Source: JACVRW01 sp963825345 (GTDB lineage Bacteria; Actinomycetota; Thermoleophilia; Solirubrobacterales; Thermoleophilaceae). Taken from it: a DNA stretch of 64,000 bases. A model generated the notes under the pieces. That model did not search any database, had not been told where the DNA came from, and saw only the letters and a list, made by a program, of their open reading frames with translations. The stretch covers positions 124,001 through 188,000 of the forward strand of contig CAWGSQ010000011.1 in the NCBI GenBank assembly GCA_963825345.1, in the 5' to 3' direction. Shown piece by piece: positions 27,057 through 35,304 of this stretch (its first letter is position 1; each line of letters opens with the position of its first letter). The position numbers and the translations under genes were made by a program.

Positions 27057-28321
27057 GCGTTCGCCGGCTCGGCCTCGGCACGGTCGCCAATGCCCGCGGC
27101 CGCGCGCAGGGTGTCGGCCTTGTCCGTCTTCTCCCAGGTGAAGTCGTGATCCTCGCGGCCGAAGTGGCCGTAGGCCGCCGTCTTCCGGTAGATCGGACGG
27201 TGAAGGTCGAGGTACTTGCGGAAGGCGCCCGGGCGCAGGTCGAAGTGCTCGTCCACGAGCTGCGCGATCTGCGAGCGCGACACGCGCTCGGTGCCGAACG
27301 TCTCCACCATCACCGAAACCGGGTGCGCGACGCCGATTGCGTACGCCACCTGCACCTCGCACTTCTCGGCCAGTCCCGCGGCCACCACGTTCTTCGCCAC
27401 GTAGCGCGCGGCGTAGGCGGCCGAGCGGTCCACCTTCGACGGGTCCTTGCCCGAAAACGCGCCACCGCCGTGGCGGGCCATGCCGCCGTAGGTGTCGACG
27501 ATGATCTTGCGGCCGGTGAGGCCGGCGTCGCCAACGGGCCCGCCGATCACGAACTTGCCGGTCGGGTTCACGAGGAAGTTGTGCCCCTTCGAGTCGAGGA
27601 GCTTCTTCTCGTCGTAGAGCTCGGCCGGGAGGACCGGATGCACAACGTGCTCCCAGAGGTCCGGCTTGATCAGCGTCTCCGCGTCCACGCCGTCCTTGTG
27701 CTGGGTTGAGATCAGCACGCGCTCGATCTCGATCGGGCGGCCGTTCTCATAGCGCACGGTCACCTGGGTCTTGCCGTCCGGCCCCAGGTACGGGATCAGC
27801 TCGGCGCGGCGCACCTCGGCGAGCCGGTGCGCCAGCTTGTGCGCCAGGGAGATCGGGAGCGGCATGAGCTCCTTCGTCTCGCGCGACGCGTAGCCGAACA
27901 TCATGCCCTGGTCGCCGGCGCCGGCAACATCGAGCTCGTCGTCGTCCGCGGGGTCCGTGCGGGCCTCGTAGGCCGTGTCCACGCCCTGCGCGATGTCCGG
28001 TGACTGCTCGTCGATGGCGGTAATCACGGCGCAGCTGTCGCAGTCGAAGCCGTAGCGCCCTCCGCTGTAGCCGATCTTGCGGATCGTCTCGCGCGCGATC
28101 TTCGGGATGTCCACGTAGACGTCGGTCGTAATCTCGCCCGAGACCACCACGAGCCCGGTGTTCACGAGGGTCTCGCAGGCCACGCGACCCTCCGGGTCCT
28201 CGGCCATAACGGCGTCGAGGACGCCGTCCGAAATCTGGTCGGCCATCTTGTCCGGATGGCCCTCGGTGACCGACTCGGACGTGAACAGGAACTCGTTGTC
28301 TGAAAGGGGCTGGGTCGTCAT
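27053..28321 (-). CDS. metK: S-adenosylmethionine synthetase
   Basis: A 422-residue enzyme making SAM from methionine and ATP. Motifs include SESVTEGHPDKMADQISDG (about 16-34), the GAGDQGMMFGYA signature (about 117-128) and GGGAFSGKDPSKVDRSAAY (about 270-288), the P-loop-like GGGAFSGKD. The long in-frame upstream extension is antisense to the tryptophanase gene and is not part of it. There is no room for a SAM riboswitch in the 27 bases before the ATG. The enzyme serves methylation pathways in general and does not point to a local pathway. Confidence 0.97.
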   Translation of the reverse strand: MTTQPLSDNEFLFTSESVTEGHPDKMADQISDGVLDAVMAEDPEGRVACETLVNTGLVVVSGEITTDVYVDIPKIARETIRKIGYSGGRYGFDCDSCAVITAIDEQSPDIAQGVDTAYEARTDPADDDELDVAGAGDQGMMFGYASRETKELMPLPISLAHKLAHRLAEVRRAELIPYLGPDGKTQVTVRYENGRPIEIERVLISTQHKDGVDAETLIKPDLWEHVVHPVLPAELYDEKKLLDSKGHNFLVNPTGKFVIGGPVGDAGLTGRKIIVDTYGGMARHGGGAFSGKDPSKVDRSAAYAARYVAKNVVAAGLAEKCEVQVAYAIGVAHPVSVMVETFGTERVSRSQIAQLVDEHFDLRPGAFRKYLDLHRPIYRKTAAYGHFGREDHDFTWEKTDKADTLRAAAGIGDRAEAEPANA

Positions 28322-28348
28322 GAGGCCGGGAAGGGTACACATGGCACT

Positions 28349-29719
28349 GTGGACAGTCAGTGGGTAACCATCATCGAGCCGTTCCGGATCCACTCGGTGG
28401 AGCCGGTTCGGATGACAACGCGCGACGAGCGCCAGCAGGAGCTCGAGCGCGCGGGATACAACCTGTTCAACGTGCCCGGACCGCGCGTACTTGTGGATCT
28501 GCTCACCGACTCGGGCACCGGGGCGATGTCCTCCGAGCAGTGGGCCGGCCTTCAGCGAGGCGACGAGAGCTACGCCGGCTCCGCCTCGTGGTTCCGCTTC
28601 CGCGACGCCGTCCAGGAGCTGTTCCCGTACAAGCACGTGATCCCGACGCACCAGGGCCGCGCGGCCGAGAAGATCGTTTTCAGCGTGCTCGGCGGTCCCG
28701 GCAAGACGATCCCGAACAACACCCACTTCGACACCACGCGCGCGAACGTGGAGTTCACCGGGGCCGAGGCGCTCGACCTGCCGGTTCCGGAGGCGCTTGT
28801 GCCGTCCTCGCGCCATCCGTTCAAGGGCGACATGGACGTGGAGGCCCTCCGGCGCGTGCTCGCCGAGCGGGACGTGCCCGTGGTGTTCATGACACTCACG
28901 AACAACTCCGGTGGCGGCCAGCCGGTCTCGATGGCGAACCTGCGCGCGGTGCGCGAGGCCTGCGACAGCGCCGGCGTGCCGCTCTTCCTGGACGCCTGCC
29001 GCTTCGCCGAGAACGCGTGGTTCGTGAAGCTGCGCGAGGACGGGTACGCCGACACACCGGTGCCGGACATCGTCCGCGAGGCGGCCGCGCTCGCCGATGG
29101 CATGACGATGTCGGCGAAGAAGGACCCGCTCGGCAACATCGGCGGCTGGCTCGCGCTGAACGACGACGCGCTCGCCGAGAAGTGCCGCAACCTGCTGATC
29201 CTCACCGAGGGATTCCCGACGTACGGAGGCATGGCGGGCCGCGACATGGACGCGATCGCCCAGGGTCTGCGCGAGGTGGTCGACGAGGACTACCTCCGCT
29301 ACCGCATCACCTCCACCGCCTACCTGGGCGACGCGCTCGACAAGGCCGGCATCCCGGTGGTACAGCCGCCGGGCGGTCACGCGATCTACATCGACGCGCG
29401 CAGCTTCCTCTCCCACATCCAGCCGCTCGAGTATCCCGGGCAGGCGCTGGCGGTCGCGCTCTACCTCGAGGGCGGCATCCGCGGCTGTGAGATCGGGACT
29501 GTGATGTTCGGGCGCCAGCCCGACGGCTCGGAGCAGCCCGCGACTATGGATCTGGTGCGGCTGGCGATCCCGCGCCGCACGTACACGCAGTCGCACGTGG
29601 ACTACGTGATCGAGGTCTGCGCGTTCGTCGCGAAGCGCGCGGCCGAGCTGCGTGGCCTGCGGATCGTGGAGGAGCCGCCCGCGCTGCGGCACTTCACGGC
29701 GCGCTTCGAGCCCCTCTAG
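28349..29719 (+). CDS. tnaA: Tryptophanase (or tyrosine phenol-lyase)
   Basis: A 456-residue PLP enzyme of the beta-eliminating lyase family. The N-terminus (IIEPFRIHSVEPV) and IPTHQGRAAEKI match the family. The PLP lysine is in MTMSAKKDPLGNIGG, where SAKKD is the tryptophanase form. Two further points favour tryptophanase: CEIGTV where tyrosine phenol-lyase has Arg (ERG), and RHFTA with the histidine near the end. Tryptophanase splits tryptophan to indole, pyruvate and ammonia. The GTG at 28349 lies 27 bases from metK. There is no tnaC-like leader and no adjacent tryptophan permease, so regulation differs from the enterobacterial operon. Confidence 0.8.
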   Translation: MDSQWVTIIEPFRIHSVEPVRMTTRDERQQELERAGYNLFNVPGPRVLVDLLTDSGTGAMSSEQWAGLQRGDESYAGSASWFRFRDAVQELFPYKHVIPTHQGRAAEKIVFSVLGGPGKTIPNNTHFDTTRANVEFTGAEALDLPVPEALVPSSRHPFKGDMDVEALRRVLAERDVPVVFMTLTNNSGGGQPVSMANLRAVREACDSAGVPLFLDACRFAENAWFVKLREDGYADTPVPDIVREAAALADGMTMSAKKDPLGNIGGWLALNDDALAEKCRNLLILTEGFPTYGGMAGRDMDAIAQGLREVVDEDYLRYRITSTAYLGDALDKAGIPVVQPPGGHAIYIDARSFLSHIQPLEYPGQALAVALYLEGGIRGCEIGTVMFGRQPDGSEQPATMDLVRLAIPRRTYTQSHVDYVIEVCAFVAKRAAELRGLRIVEEPPALRHFTARFEPL

Positions 29720-29802
29720 CCGCGGCGAAATAACGGCTCCGTCCCTCATATCGGGGACTGTCGCGCCGATAACCAAGAGACACGCGTCAGTCACCAAATG
29801 CC
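29720..29802 (+). other. Spacer after tnaA with a weak hairpin
   Basis: A 5-bp hairpin, GTCCC-(8)-GGGAC, is at 29741-29758. It has no T-run, so it is at best a weak terminator. The promoter of the HEAT-repeat gene should lie in the following 45 bases, but no clear boxes are visible. Confidence 0.3.
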
Positions 29803-30900
29803 GTGGCTACTCATACATCAACTCTTTTCGCAGTTGGGGCGGTCGGCCTTCTTCTTGGCCTGACCGTCCTCGTGCTGGCCAAACGGCTTGTGCGCGGGCG
29901 GGCGGAGCGCCGCTCGCGTCAGCGGCGCGTGGCATGGGTAGCCGCCCTGGGCACCGGCGCCGTACCCGACATGCGCCTCAAGCGGCTCCGCGCACTCGGC
30001 CGGGAAGCGGCCAGGCGCGCGGCGGCCCAGGAGGACCTTCTCGTGCTGCTCGATGCGGGTCGGCTGCCGCCGCAGGACGACCGCCGTCAACCGTTTCAGA
30101 GCGCAGTGCGCCGCAGCGGCCTCCAACGCGCTCTTCGGTCCGCGTGCGCATCGCGCAGTGCGGTCGCCCGTGGTCGGGCCGCCCTCCTGTGGGCGCGACT
30201 CGGCCTCGGCGGCGCGGAGCGGATGATCGCTCCGCTGATGGCGGACGCGGACCCTGACGTTCGCGCTGCGGCCACCCAGGCGCTGGCCTGCTGCGGCTCG
30301 GAGGAGGCGGCGTGGGCGTTGCTGCGTGCGCTGCGTGACGGGCATGTGGCACCAGAGCGGGTGGTGGAACGGCTCACCGGCGCGTGGGCCGCGTCGCCGC
30401 TCTTGCAAGCACTTCACGAGCCGGATTTCCTGGCCGTCCGTGCGTGGCTCGCAGAGGCGCTGGGCCTTACCGGGGACGCGCGCGCCGAGGCCTCGCTCGT
30501 CCAAATGGTTACGGCCGGAACCGAGGAAGAGCGCATCCGCTCGTGCCGCGCGCTCGGCAGACTTCGCCGCCCGACATCATTCGCCGCGCTCGCGACTGCG
30601 CTCGAGGACCGGTCCGCAGCGGTGCGTGCACAGGCGGCACGAGCCCTTGCGGACCTCGGCGATCCTCGCTCCGTGAAGGCTCTCGTGAGCCTGCTCGACG
30701 ACGACTCCTGGTGGGTCCGCGCGCGAGTGGCTGACGCGCTGCGCGCAATCGGCCGCAAGGGGCTCGCTGCGCTTGCCCAGGCGGCCGACGAACACCCCGA
30801 CCTGTTCGCACGTGAACGCGCCATCGAGGCGCTCGGCCTGGAGCCGGCCGGCGCGCTCGGCGCCCTTGGAGCGCGAGGGGCGGTGGCGACGGCCGCATGA
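29803..30900 (+). CDS. Membrane-anchored HEAT-repeat protein
   Basis: A 365-residue protein with one N-terminal transmembrane helix (about 8-28), a basic stretch (RGRAERRSRQRR), and then helical repeats. HEAT-like units are clear from residue 125 on: DADPDVRAAATQALACCG, DRSAAVRAQAARALADLGD, DDSWWVRARVADALRAIG. Such repeats usually bind partner proteins. The gene starts with GTG, and its stop overlaps the ATG of a glycosyltransferase gene (ATGA). A HEAT protein next to a processive glycosyltransferase suggests a scaffold or regulator of an exported polysaccharide. That role is inference. Confidence 0.75.
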   Translation: MATHTSTLFAVGAVGLLLGLTVLVLAKRLVRGRAERRSRQRRVAWVAALGTGAVPDMRLKRLRALGREAARRAAAQEDLLVLLDAGRLPPQDDRRQPFQSAVRRSGLQRALRSACASRSAVARGRAALLWARLGLGGAERMIAPLMADADPDVRAAATQALACCGSEEAAWALLRALRDGHVAPERVVERLTGAWAASPLLQALHEPDFLAVRAWLAEALGLTGDARAEASLVQMVTAGTEEERIRSCRALGRLRRPTSFAALATALEDRSAAVRAQAARALADLGDPRSVKALVSLLDDDSWWVRARVADALRAIGRKGLAALAQAADEHPDLFARERAIEALGLEPAGALGALGARGAVATAA

Positions 30901-32330
30901 TCGATGCGCTCCGCGAGTTCGTTTTCGCCTTCAACATCTTCGTGATCGTCTACATGGCCGCGCAGTGCGCGAACCAGCTCCTGCTGATCTGCCTCGGCTG
31001 GCGCGAGATCTCCGAATACGTGAAGCGGAAGTCCCTTCGCGACTACGGCACGATCGCCAACTCGGAGCTGAGCGTTCCGGTGTCGATCGTGGTTCCCGCC
31101 TACAACGAGGAGAGCGTGATCGCCGAGTCGGTGCGCTCCCTCCTGAACAGCCACTACGCCGCCTTCGAGGTCGTGGTGGTGAACGATGGGTCCACGGACA
31201 GGACGCTCCAGGTGCTGACCGACGAGTACGACCTCGTCCCGCACGAGCGCGTGCCGCGCGCGCACCTCGATACCAAGCCGGTGGTGGCCTCATATCGCAG
31301 CCTGAGCGACGAGCGGCTCGTCGTGATCGAGAAGGAGAACGGCGGGAGTCGCGCGGACGCGGTGAATGCCGGGCTTCGATATGCGCGCTACCCGCTCTTC
31401 CTGGCGGTGGACGCGGACACCCTGCTCGACATCGATGCCCTCCCCCGGCTCGTGCGCGAGTTCCAGGTTCGGCCCGAGACGGTGGCGCTGGGCGGCATCG
31501 TCCGAATCGCCAACGGCTCGACCGTCGAGGCCGGCCATGTGACCGAGGCGCGCACCCCGCGCGGGCTGCTCGTGAACCTCCAGATCGTGGAGTACCTCCG
31601 CGCCTTCCTCGTGGGGCGCACCGGCTGGTCGCGCCTCGGCGCTGTCCTGATCGTCTCGGGCGCATTCGGCATCTTCAGGCGCGAGGACGTGATCGAGATC
31701 GGCGGCTACGACCCGGACAGCTTCGCCGAGGACGCCGACCTGGTGGTGCGGCTCCACCGGCTCTGCCGCGATCGCGGCCGTCCCTACAGAATCGGCTTCA
31801 TCGCGGATCCCGTGTGCTGGACGGAGGCGCCGTCATCGCTGCCGGTGCTGAAGTCTCAGCGAGAGCGCTGGCAGCGCGGCCTCATCGAGGTGCTGTGGAC
31901 AGCCCGCCACATGATGGGTCGCCCGCGCTACGGCACTGTGGGGATGGTGGCCCTGCCGTATTTCCTCTTCTTCGAGGCCATCGGCCCTCTCGTGGAGGTG
32001 CTGGGCTACGTGGTGATCACGCTGTCGCTGGCGCTAGGCTGGCTTTCCCTCGCGATGGCGCTCGCCTTCTTCGGGGTGGCGGTGGCCTTCGGAATCGCCT
32101 TTTCCTTCGGCGCGCTGCTCGTGGAGGAGCGCGCCTTCCAGCGCTACCGGCGCTGGAGCTGCTTCGGCCGGCTGGTGCTGGCGGCGGGCCTTGAGAACCT
32201 CGGCTACCGGCAGTGGTACGCGCTCGTTCGCGTGCGCGCCTCCTGGGCGCATCTCTGGCGGCGCCCCCAGGCATGGGGCGAAATGGAGCGCGCGGGGTTC
32301 AATCCCGAGAGCGCCCCCTCGAAGTCTTGA
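30897..32330 (+). CDS. Processive family 2 glycosyltransferase, membrane
   Basis: A 477-residue enzyme with the layout of PgaC/cellulose-synthase-like transferases. One transmembrane helix near 10-33 is followed by a GT-A domain and three or four C-terminal helices (about 335-420). Catalytic features are VVVNDGSTDRT (about 97-107), the DxD in AVDADTLLD (about 167-175), the base in FAEDADLVVRL, and the product-binding QRERW (about 321-325). It should polymerise and export a beta-linked sugar chain from a UDP-sugar; the sugar is unknown. It is coupled to the HEAT-repeat gene. The last 32 bases overlap the convergent der gene. Confidence 0.85.
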   Translation: MIDALREFVFAFNIFVIVYMAAQCANQLLLICLGWREISEYVKRKSLRDYGTIANSELSVPVSIVVPAYNEESVIAESVRSLLNSHYAAFEVVVVNDGSTDRTLQVLTDEYDLVPHERVPRAHLDTKPVVASYRSLSDERLVVIEKENGGSRADAVNAGLRYARYPLFLAVDADTLLDIDALPRLVREFQVRPETVALGGIVRIANGSTVEAGHVTEARTPRGLLVNLQIVEYLRAFLVGRTGWSRLGAVLIVSGAFGIFRREDVIEIGGYDPDSFAEDADLVVRLHRLCRDRGRPYRIGFIADPVCWTEAPSSLPVLKSQRERWQRGLIEVLWTARHMMGRPRYGTVGMVALPYFLFFEAIGPLVEVLGYVVITLSLALGWLSLAMALAFFGVAVAFGIAFSFGALLVEERAFQRYRRWSCFGRLVLAAGLENLGYRQWYALVRVRASWAHLWRRPQAWGEMERAGFNPESAPSKS

Positions 32331-33609
32331 AGTCGATCACCAGCGGAACGCCCTGCAGGCCGTAGCGCTCGCGTAGGCGGTTCTCGAGGAAGTAGGCGTA
32401 GTCGCGCGTGACCTGGCCGCGGTTGTTCACCTGGATCGCGAAGCGCGGCGGGCTCATCTCGAACTGGGTCATGTAGTACATGCGCAGCCGCTTGCCACGC
32501 ACGGCCGGCGGCTCGCGAAGCGCCTGGAGGTCGCCAAGAAAGCGGTTCAGCTCGGGAGTCTTGATCTGCTCGGCCGAGCGGTCCGCGAGCGACAGCGCCT
32601 CCGCCACCAGCCGCTTCATGCCGCGGCCGCTCGCGGCCGACACGGCCATCACCTGCGGGCGCTGGCGCAGCTTGCGCGCGACCTTCGCCTTGGCGTCCTC
32701 GAGGTCGGTCTGCGTGACGTCCCACTTGTTGAGCGCGATCACAGTGGCGCACTTCTGCTTCATGGCCAACTCCGCCACGCGCAGGTCGTCGCTCGTAACG
32801 CCCTCGGTCGCGTCGCACACCACGATCGCCACGTCGGCACGCCCCGCGGCCTGCTCGGAGCGCAGCTGCGCGTAGTAATCCACGGTGCCGGCGACCTTCG
32901 TGCGCCGGCGCAGGCCGGCGGTGTCCACCAGCACCACGTCGCGGTCGTCGAACTGGATGCGGGTGTCGATCGCGTCGCGGGTCGTGCCCGCCACGTCGTG
33001 CACGATCACGCGCTCCTCCCCGAGCAGCCGGTTCACGAGCGAGGATTTGCCCACGTTCGGCCGACCGATCAGCGCGAGCCGGGTGGCGGTCGCCTCGTCG
33101 CTCTCGGTCTGCTCGGGCAGGCGCTCGACGATCAGGTCGAGGAGGTCCCCCGTGCCGAGCCCCTGGGTGGCCGACACGGCCAGCGGGTCGCCGAGGCCGA
33201 GGCCGTAGAACTCTGTGGCGAGCCCCGTCTGGCGGGCGTCGTCGACCTTGTTGGCGGCCACGATCACCGGCACGCCGCCGCCGCGCAGCTCGCTCGCCAG
33301 CTCGGCGTCGCCGGGGCGCAGGCCCGCCCGAGCGTCCACCACGAGCAGGGCGAGGTCGGCCTCCTCGAGCGCGATCAGCGCCTGGCGGCGGATCTCTTCG
33401 GCCATGTGGTGCTCGCCCGCGAAGTCCACGCCGCCGGTGTCCACCAGCGTGAAGCCCACGCCGTTCCAGTCGGCATCGACCTCCTTGCGGTCGCGGGTCA
33501 CGCCCGCGTCCTCGTGCACCACGGTCTCGCGAGTGCCGGACAGGCGGTTCACGAGCGTCGACTTGCCGACGTTCGGATAGCCCACCACGGCCACGGTCGG
33601 CCTGCTCAT
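32299..33609 (-). CDS. der: Ribosome biogenesis GTPase Der (EngA)
   Basis: A 436-residue double GTPase needed for 50S assembly. The first G domain has GYPNVGKS (9-16), DTGG and NKVD; the second has GRPNVGKS (about 183-190), DTAGLRRRTKV and NKWD. The C-terminal KH-like domain ends at KTSRGRSRD. Length is typical. The ATG overlaps the cmk stop (ATGA). It is the last gene of the long minus-strand array that begins with rluB, and it ends against the glycosyltransferase gene with a 32-base overlap. Confidence 0.96.
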   Translation of the reverse strand: MSRPTVAVVGYPNVGKSTLVNRLSGTRETVVHEDAGVTRDRKEVDADWNGVGFTLVDTGGVDFAGEHHMAEEIRRQALIALEEADLALLVVDARAGLRPGDAELASELRGGGVPVIVAANKVDDARQTGLATEFYGLGLGDPLAVSATQGLGTGDLLDLIVERLPEQTESDEATATRLALIGRPNVGKSSLVNRLLGEERVIVHDVAGTTRDAIDTRIQFDDRDVVLVDTAGLRRRTKVAGTVDYYAQLRSEQAAGRADVAIVVCDATEGVTSDDLRVAELAMKQKCATVIALNKWDVTQTDLEDAKAKVARKLRQRPQVMAVSAASGRGMKRLVAEALSLADRSAEQIKTPELNRFLGDLQALREPPAVRGKRLRMYYMTQFEMSPPRFAIQVNNRGQVTRDYAYFLENRLRERYGLQGVPLVIDFKTSRGRSRD

Positions 33610-34220
33610 CGCCGCGCCCGCTCGACCAGCTCCACGATGCGAGCGACGACCTCGTCCACGTCAAGGCCGCTCGTGTCGAGCTCGACCGCGCCCGGGGCGG
33701 GCATCAGCGGCGAGTGCTCTCGCTCCATGTCCTGGGCGTCGCGGAGCGTCTGGTCCTGCAGGACGGTGTGGACGTCCGTGCCGAGTTCGTTTGCACGACG
33801 CCGCGCTCTTTCCTCGGGCGAGGCGGTCAGATAGACCTTTACTGCAGCATCGGGGGCGACCACGGTGCCGATGTCTCGTCCCTCGGCCACCCAGTCGCCG
33901 TCGGAGAGCAGCTCCCGCTGCTTCTGCACAAGCGCCTCGCGTACCGCCGGGTTGGTCGCGACCTTGGACGCCGCCTCGGAGACCTCAGGTGCCCGAATCG
34001 CCTCGGACACGTCCTCTCCGTTGGCGAGCACCCGATCGCCGAGCTGGATGTCGAGGGCCTGGGCGTGGTCGGAGGCCGCGCCGCCGTGTCGATTTGCCAT
34101 CAACCCGACCGCGCGGTACATCGCGCCCGAGTCCAGGTAGGTGAAGCCGAGCGCGCGCGCGGCAGCGCGCGCGACCGTGCTCTTGCCCGCCCCCGCGGGT
34201 CCATCGATGGCCACGACCAT
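33606..34220 (-). CDS. cmk: Cytidylate kinase
   Basis: A 204-residue kinase phosphorylating CMP and dCMP. The P-loop is GPAGAGKST (about 7-15), followed by LDSGAMYRAVG. DGDWVAEGRDIGTVVAPDA and LTASPEERARRRANE fit the NMP-binding and lid regions. The ATG at 34220 is chosen over an upstream in-frame start because it gives the family-standard MVVAIDGPAG start. The cmk-der pair at the end of an aro cluster is a common bacterial arrangement. Confidence 0.96.
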   Translation of the reverse strand: MVVAIDGPAGAGKSTVARAAARALGFTYLDSGAMYRAVGLMANRHGGAASDHAQALDIQLGDRVLANGEDVSEAIRAPEVSEAASKVATNPAVREALVQKQRELLSDGDWVAEGRDIGTVVAPDAAVKVYLTASPEERARRRANELGTDVHTVLQDQTLRDAQDMEREHSPLMPAPGAVELDTSGLDVDEVVARIVELVERARR

Positions 34221-34230
34221 TGGGCGAAGG

Positions 34231-34419
34231 CTACGCGGCGGCCGAATCGTCGCCCGGCGCGGCCAGAGGGAGACATGCGGGACACAGACAGTCACCTCCG
34301 CCGGCCGTCAGCTCCGCGAGCGCGCCGGCGTCCACCTCAACCTGAGAGCACCAACAGGACCCGGAGCCCACGCCACATCCGAAACGCTCGCCACAGTTCT
34401 GGCACTGAAGGGAGCGCAT
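34231..34419 (-). CDS. Small cysteine-rich CWC family protein
   Basis: A 62-residue protein with eight cysteines: CQNCGERFGCG (6-16), CWC (22-24) and CLCPAC (44-49). This is the layout of the cysteine-rich CWC family, presumed to bind zinc; its function is unknown. The ATG at 34419 is used (GTG at 34422 is an alternative). It lies ten bases before cmk in the same direction, in the same transcript as aroA and cmk. The ordered cysteines make a chance reading unlikely. Confidence 0.7.
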   Translation of the reverse strand: MRSLQCQNCGERFGCGVGSGSCWCSQVEVDAGALAELTAGGGDCLCPACLPLAAPGDDSAAA

Positions 34420-34448
34420 CACGTTCGGGGACCCTTCAATGCCCGAGC

Positions 34449-34919
34449 TCAGACAGGCTTCGTGCTCATCGCCCACATCGCCAGCACGTAGGCGAGCAGG
34501 GTGATGGTCACGAGCACGAGCGCCGTGGTGTTGAGCCCGCCGAACGCGCGCCCGCCCTCGCGTGCCCTGCGCGCGGCGATCCCGGCGCACACCGTGGCCA
34601 CGATCAGCAGCAGGAGCGTGGGCTCGGAGGTCACGAAGCCGATGTCGATCCAGGCCGGCGGCTCGTCCAGGTCGTCGAGCCCCTCCTTCGATGCAATCCA
34701 CTGAGCACCAGCGCGCATCGCGATCCAGGCCGGAATCGCGCCGATGAGCAGTGAGCGGTAGGCCAGGCGCAGTCCCGCCGCCGACTCGTCACCGCGGGCG
34801 GACGCGAGCGACACCACCACCAGCACGAGCGCGCCGACCAGCGTCATCGCTCCCAGGACGTGCAGAAACAGCGGCAGGTTCCAGTCGTCCGGCCGGATCG
34901 CGCCGAGCACCACGGTCAT
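34449..34919 (-). CDS. Hypothetical membrane protein, four helices
   Basis: A 156-residue protein with four hydrophobic segments (about 15-40, 55-70, 97-117 and 128-150). It starts MTVVLGAIRPDDWNLPLFLHVLGAM; the HVLGAM histidine in the first helix recalls the CopD/DUF2269-like group, in which early-helix histidines may bind heme or copper. Function is unknown. Its ATG overlaps the stop of another small membrane gene (ATGA), so the two probably form a pair. Confidence 0.6.
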   Translation of the reverse strand: MTVVLGAIRPDDWNLPLFLHVLGAMTLVGALVLVVVSLASARGDESAAGLRLAYRSLLIGAIPAWIAMRAGAQWIASKEGLDDLDEPPAWIDIGFVTSEPTLLLLIVATVCAGIAARRAREGGRAFGGLNTTALVLVTITLLAYVLAMWAMSTKPV

Positions 34920-35293
34920 GCGCCCGGCTTCCAGATCATCAGGACGAGCAGGCCCACGATCGCGACCACGCGCAGCCAGTGCATCAGCGGCGCGCGCTCG
35001 GCGGAGACGTCGTCCGCCCCGATGCGGGCCCTGACGCCGAGCCCCGTGGCCACCATCCAGAGCACGATCGCGCCGAGAATCCAGCCGTCCCAGATCTCGT
35101 ACTGGTCAAGGTTGAGCGCCAGCCAGATTCCGAGCACCAGCGTGCCGAGCCCGCCCACGTCCCAGCACCGATCGGCCACGAACAGGGTGCGGCCGGTGGC
35201 CGGGGCCCCGAGCGCCACCGCGGTGTAGGTGACCACGGTCACGAACAGCAGGACGGCCGCCAGCAGGTGGAAAAAGAGCAGTGTGTCGTACAC
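34916..35293 (-). CDS. Hypothetical membrane protein, DUF2269-like
   Basis: A 125-residue protein with four hydrophobic segments. The first helix starts MYDTLLFFHLLAAVLLF and has a histidine at position 9, as in the paired downstream protein. The middle has GGLGTLVLGIWLAL. Together the two proteins look like a split or duplicated helical-bundle unit. It begins 11 bases after aroA and is probably read on the same message, though no functional link to aromatic synthesis is evident. Confidence 0.6.
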   Translation of the reverse strand: MYDTLLFFHLLAAVLLFVTVVTYTAVALGAPATGRTLFVADRCWDVGGLGTLVLGIWLALNLDQYEIWDGWILGAIVLWMVATGLGVRARIGADDVSAERAPLMHWLRVVAIVGLLVLMIWKPGA

Positions 35294-35304
35294 CGGCGCG
35301 GAAG

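Noticed and set aside
28322..28348. SAM riboswitch before metK
   Set aside because: Only 27 bases separate metK from the divergent gene, too few for an aptamer.
28322..29797. In-frame upstream extension of metK
   Set aside because: Antisense to the tryptophanase gene; MetK proteins start at the ATG at 28321.
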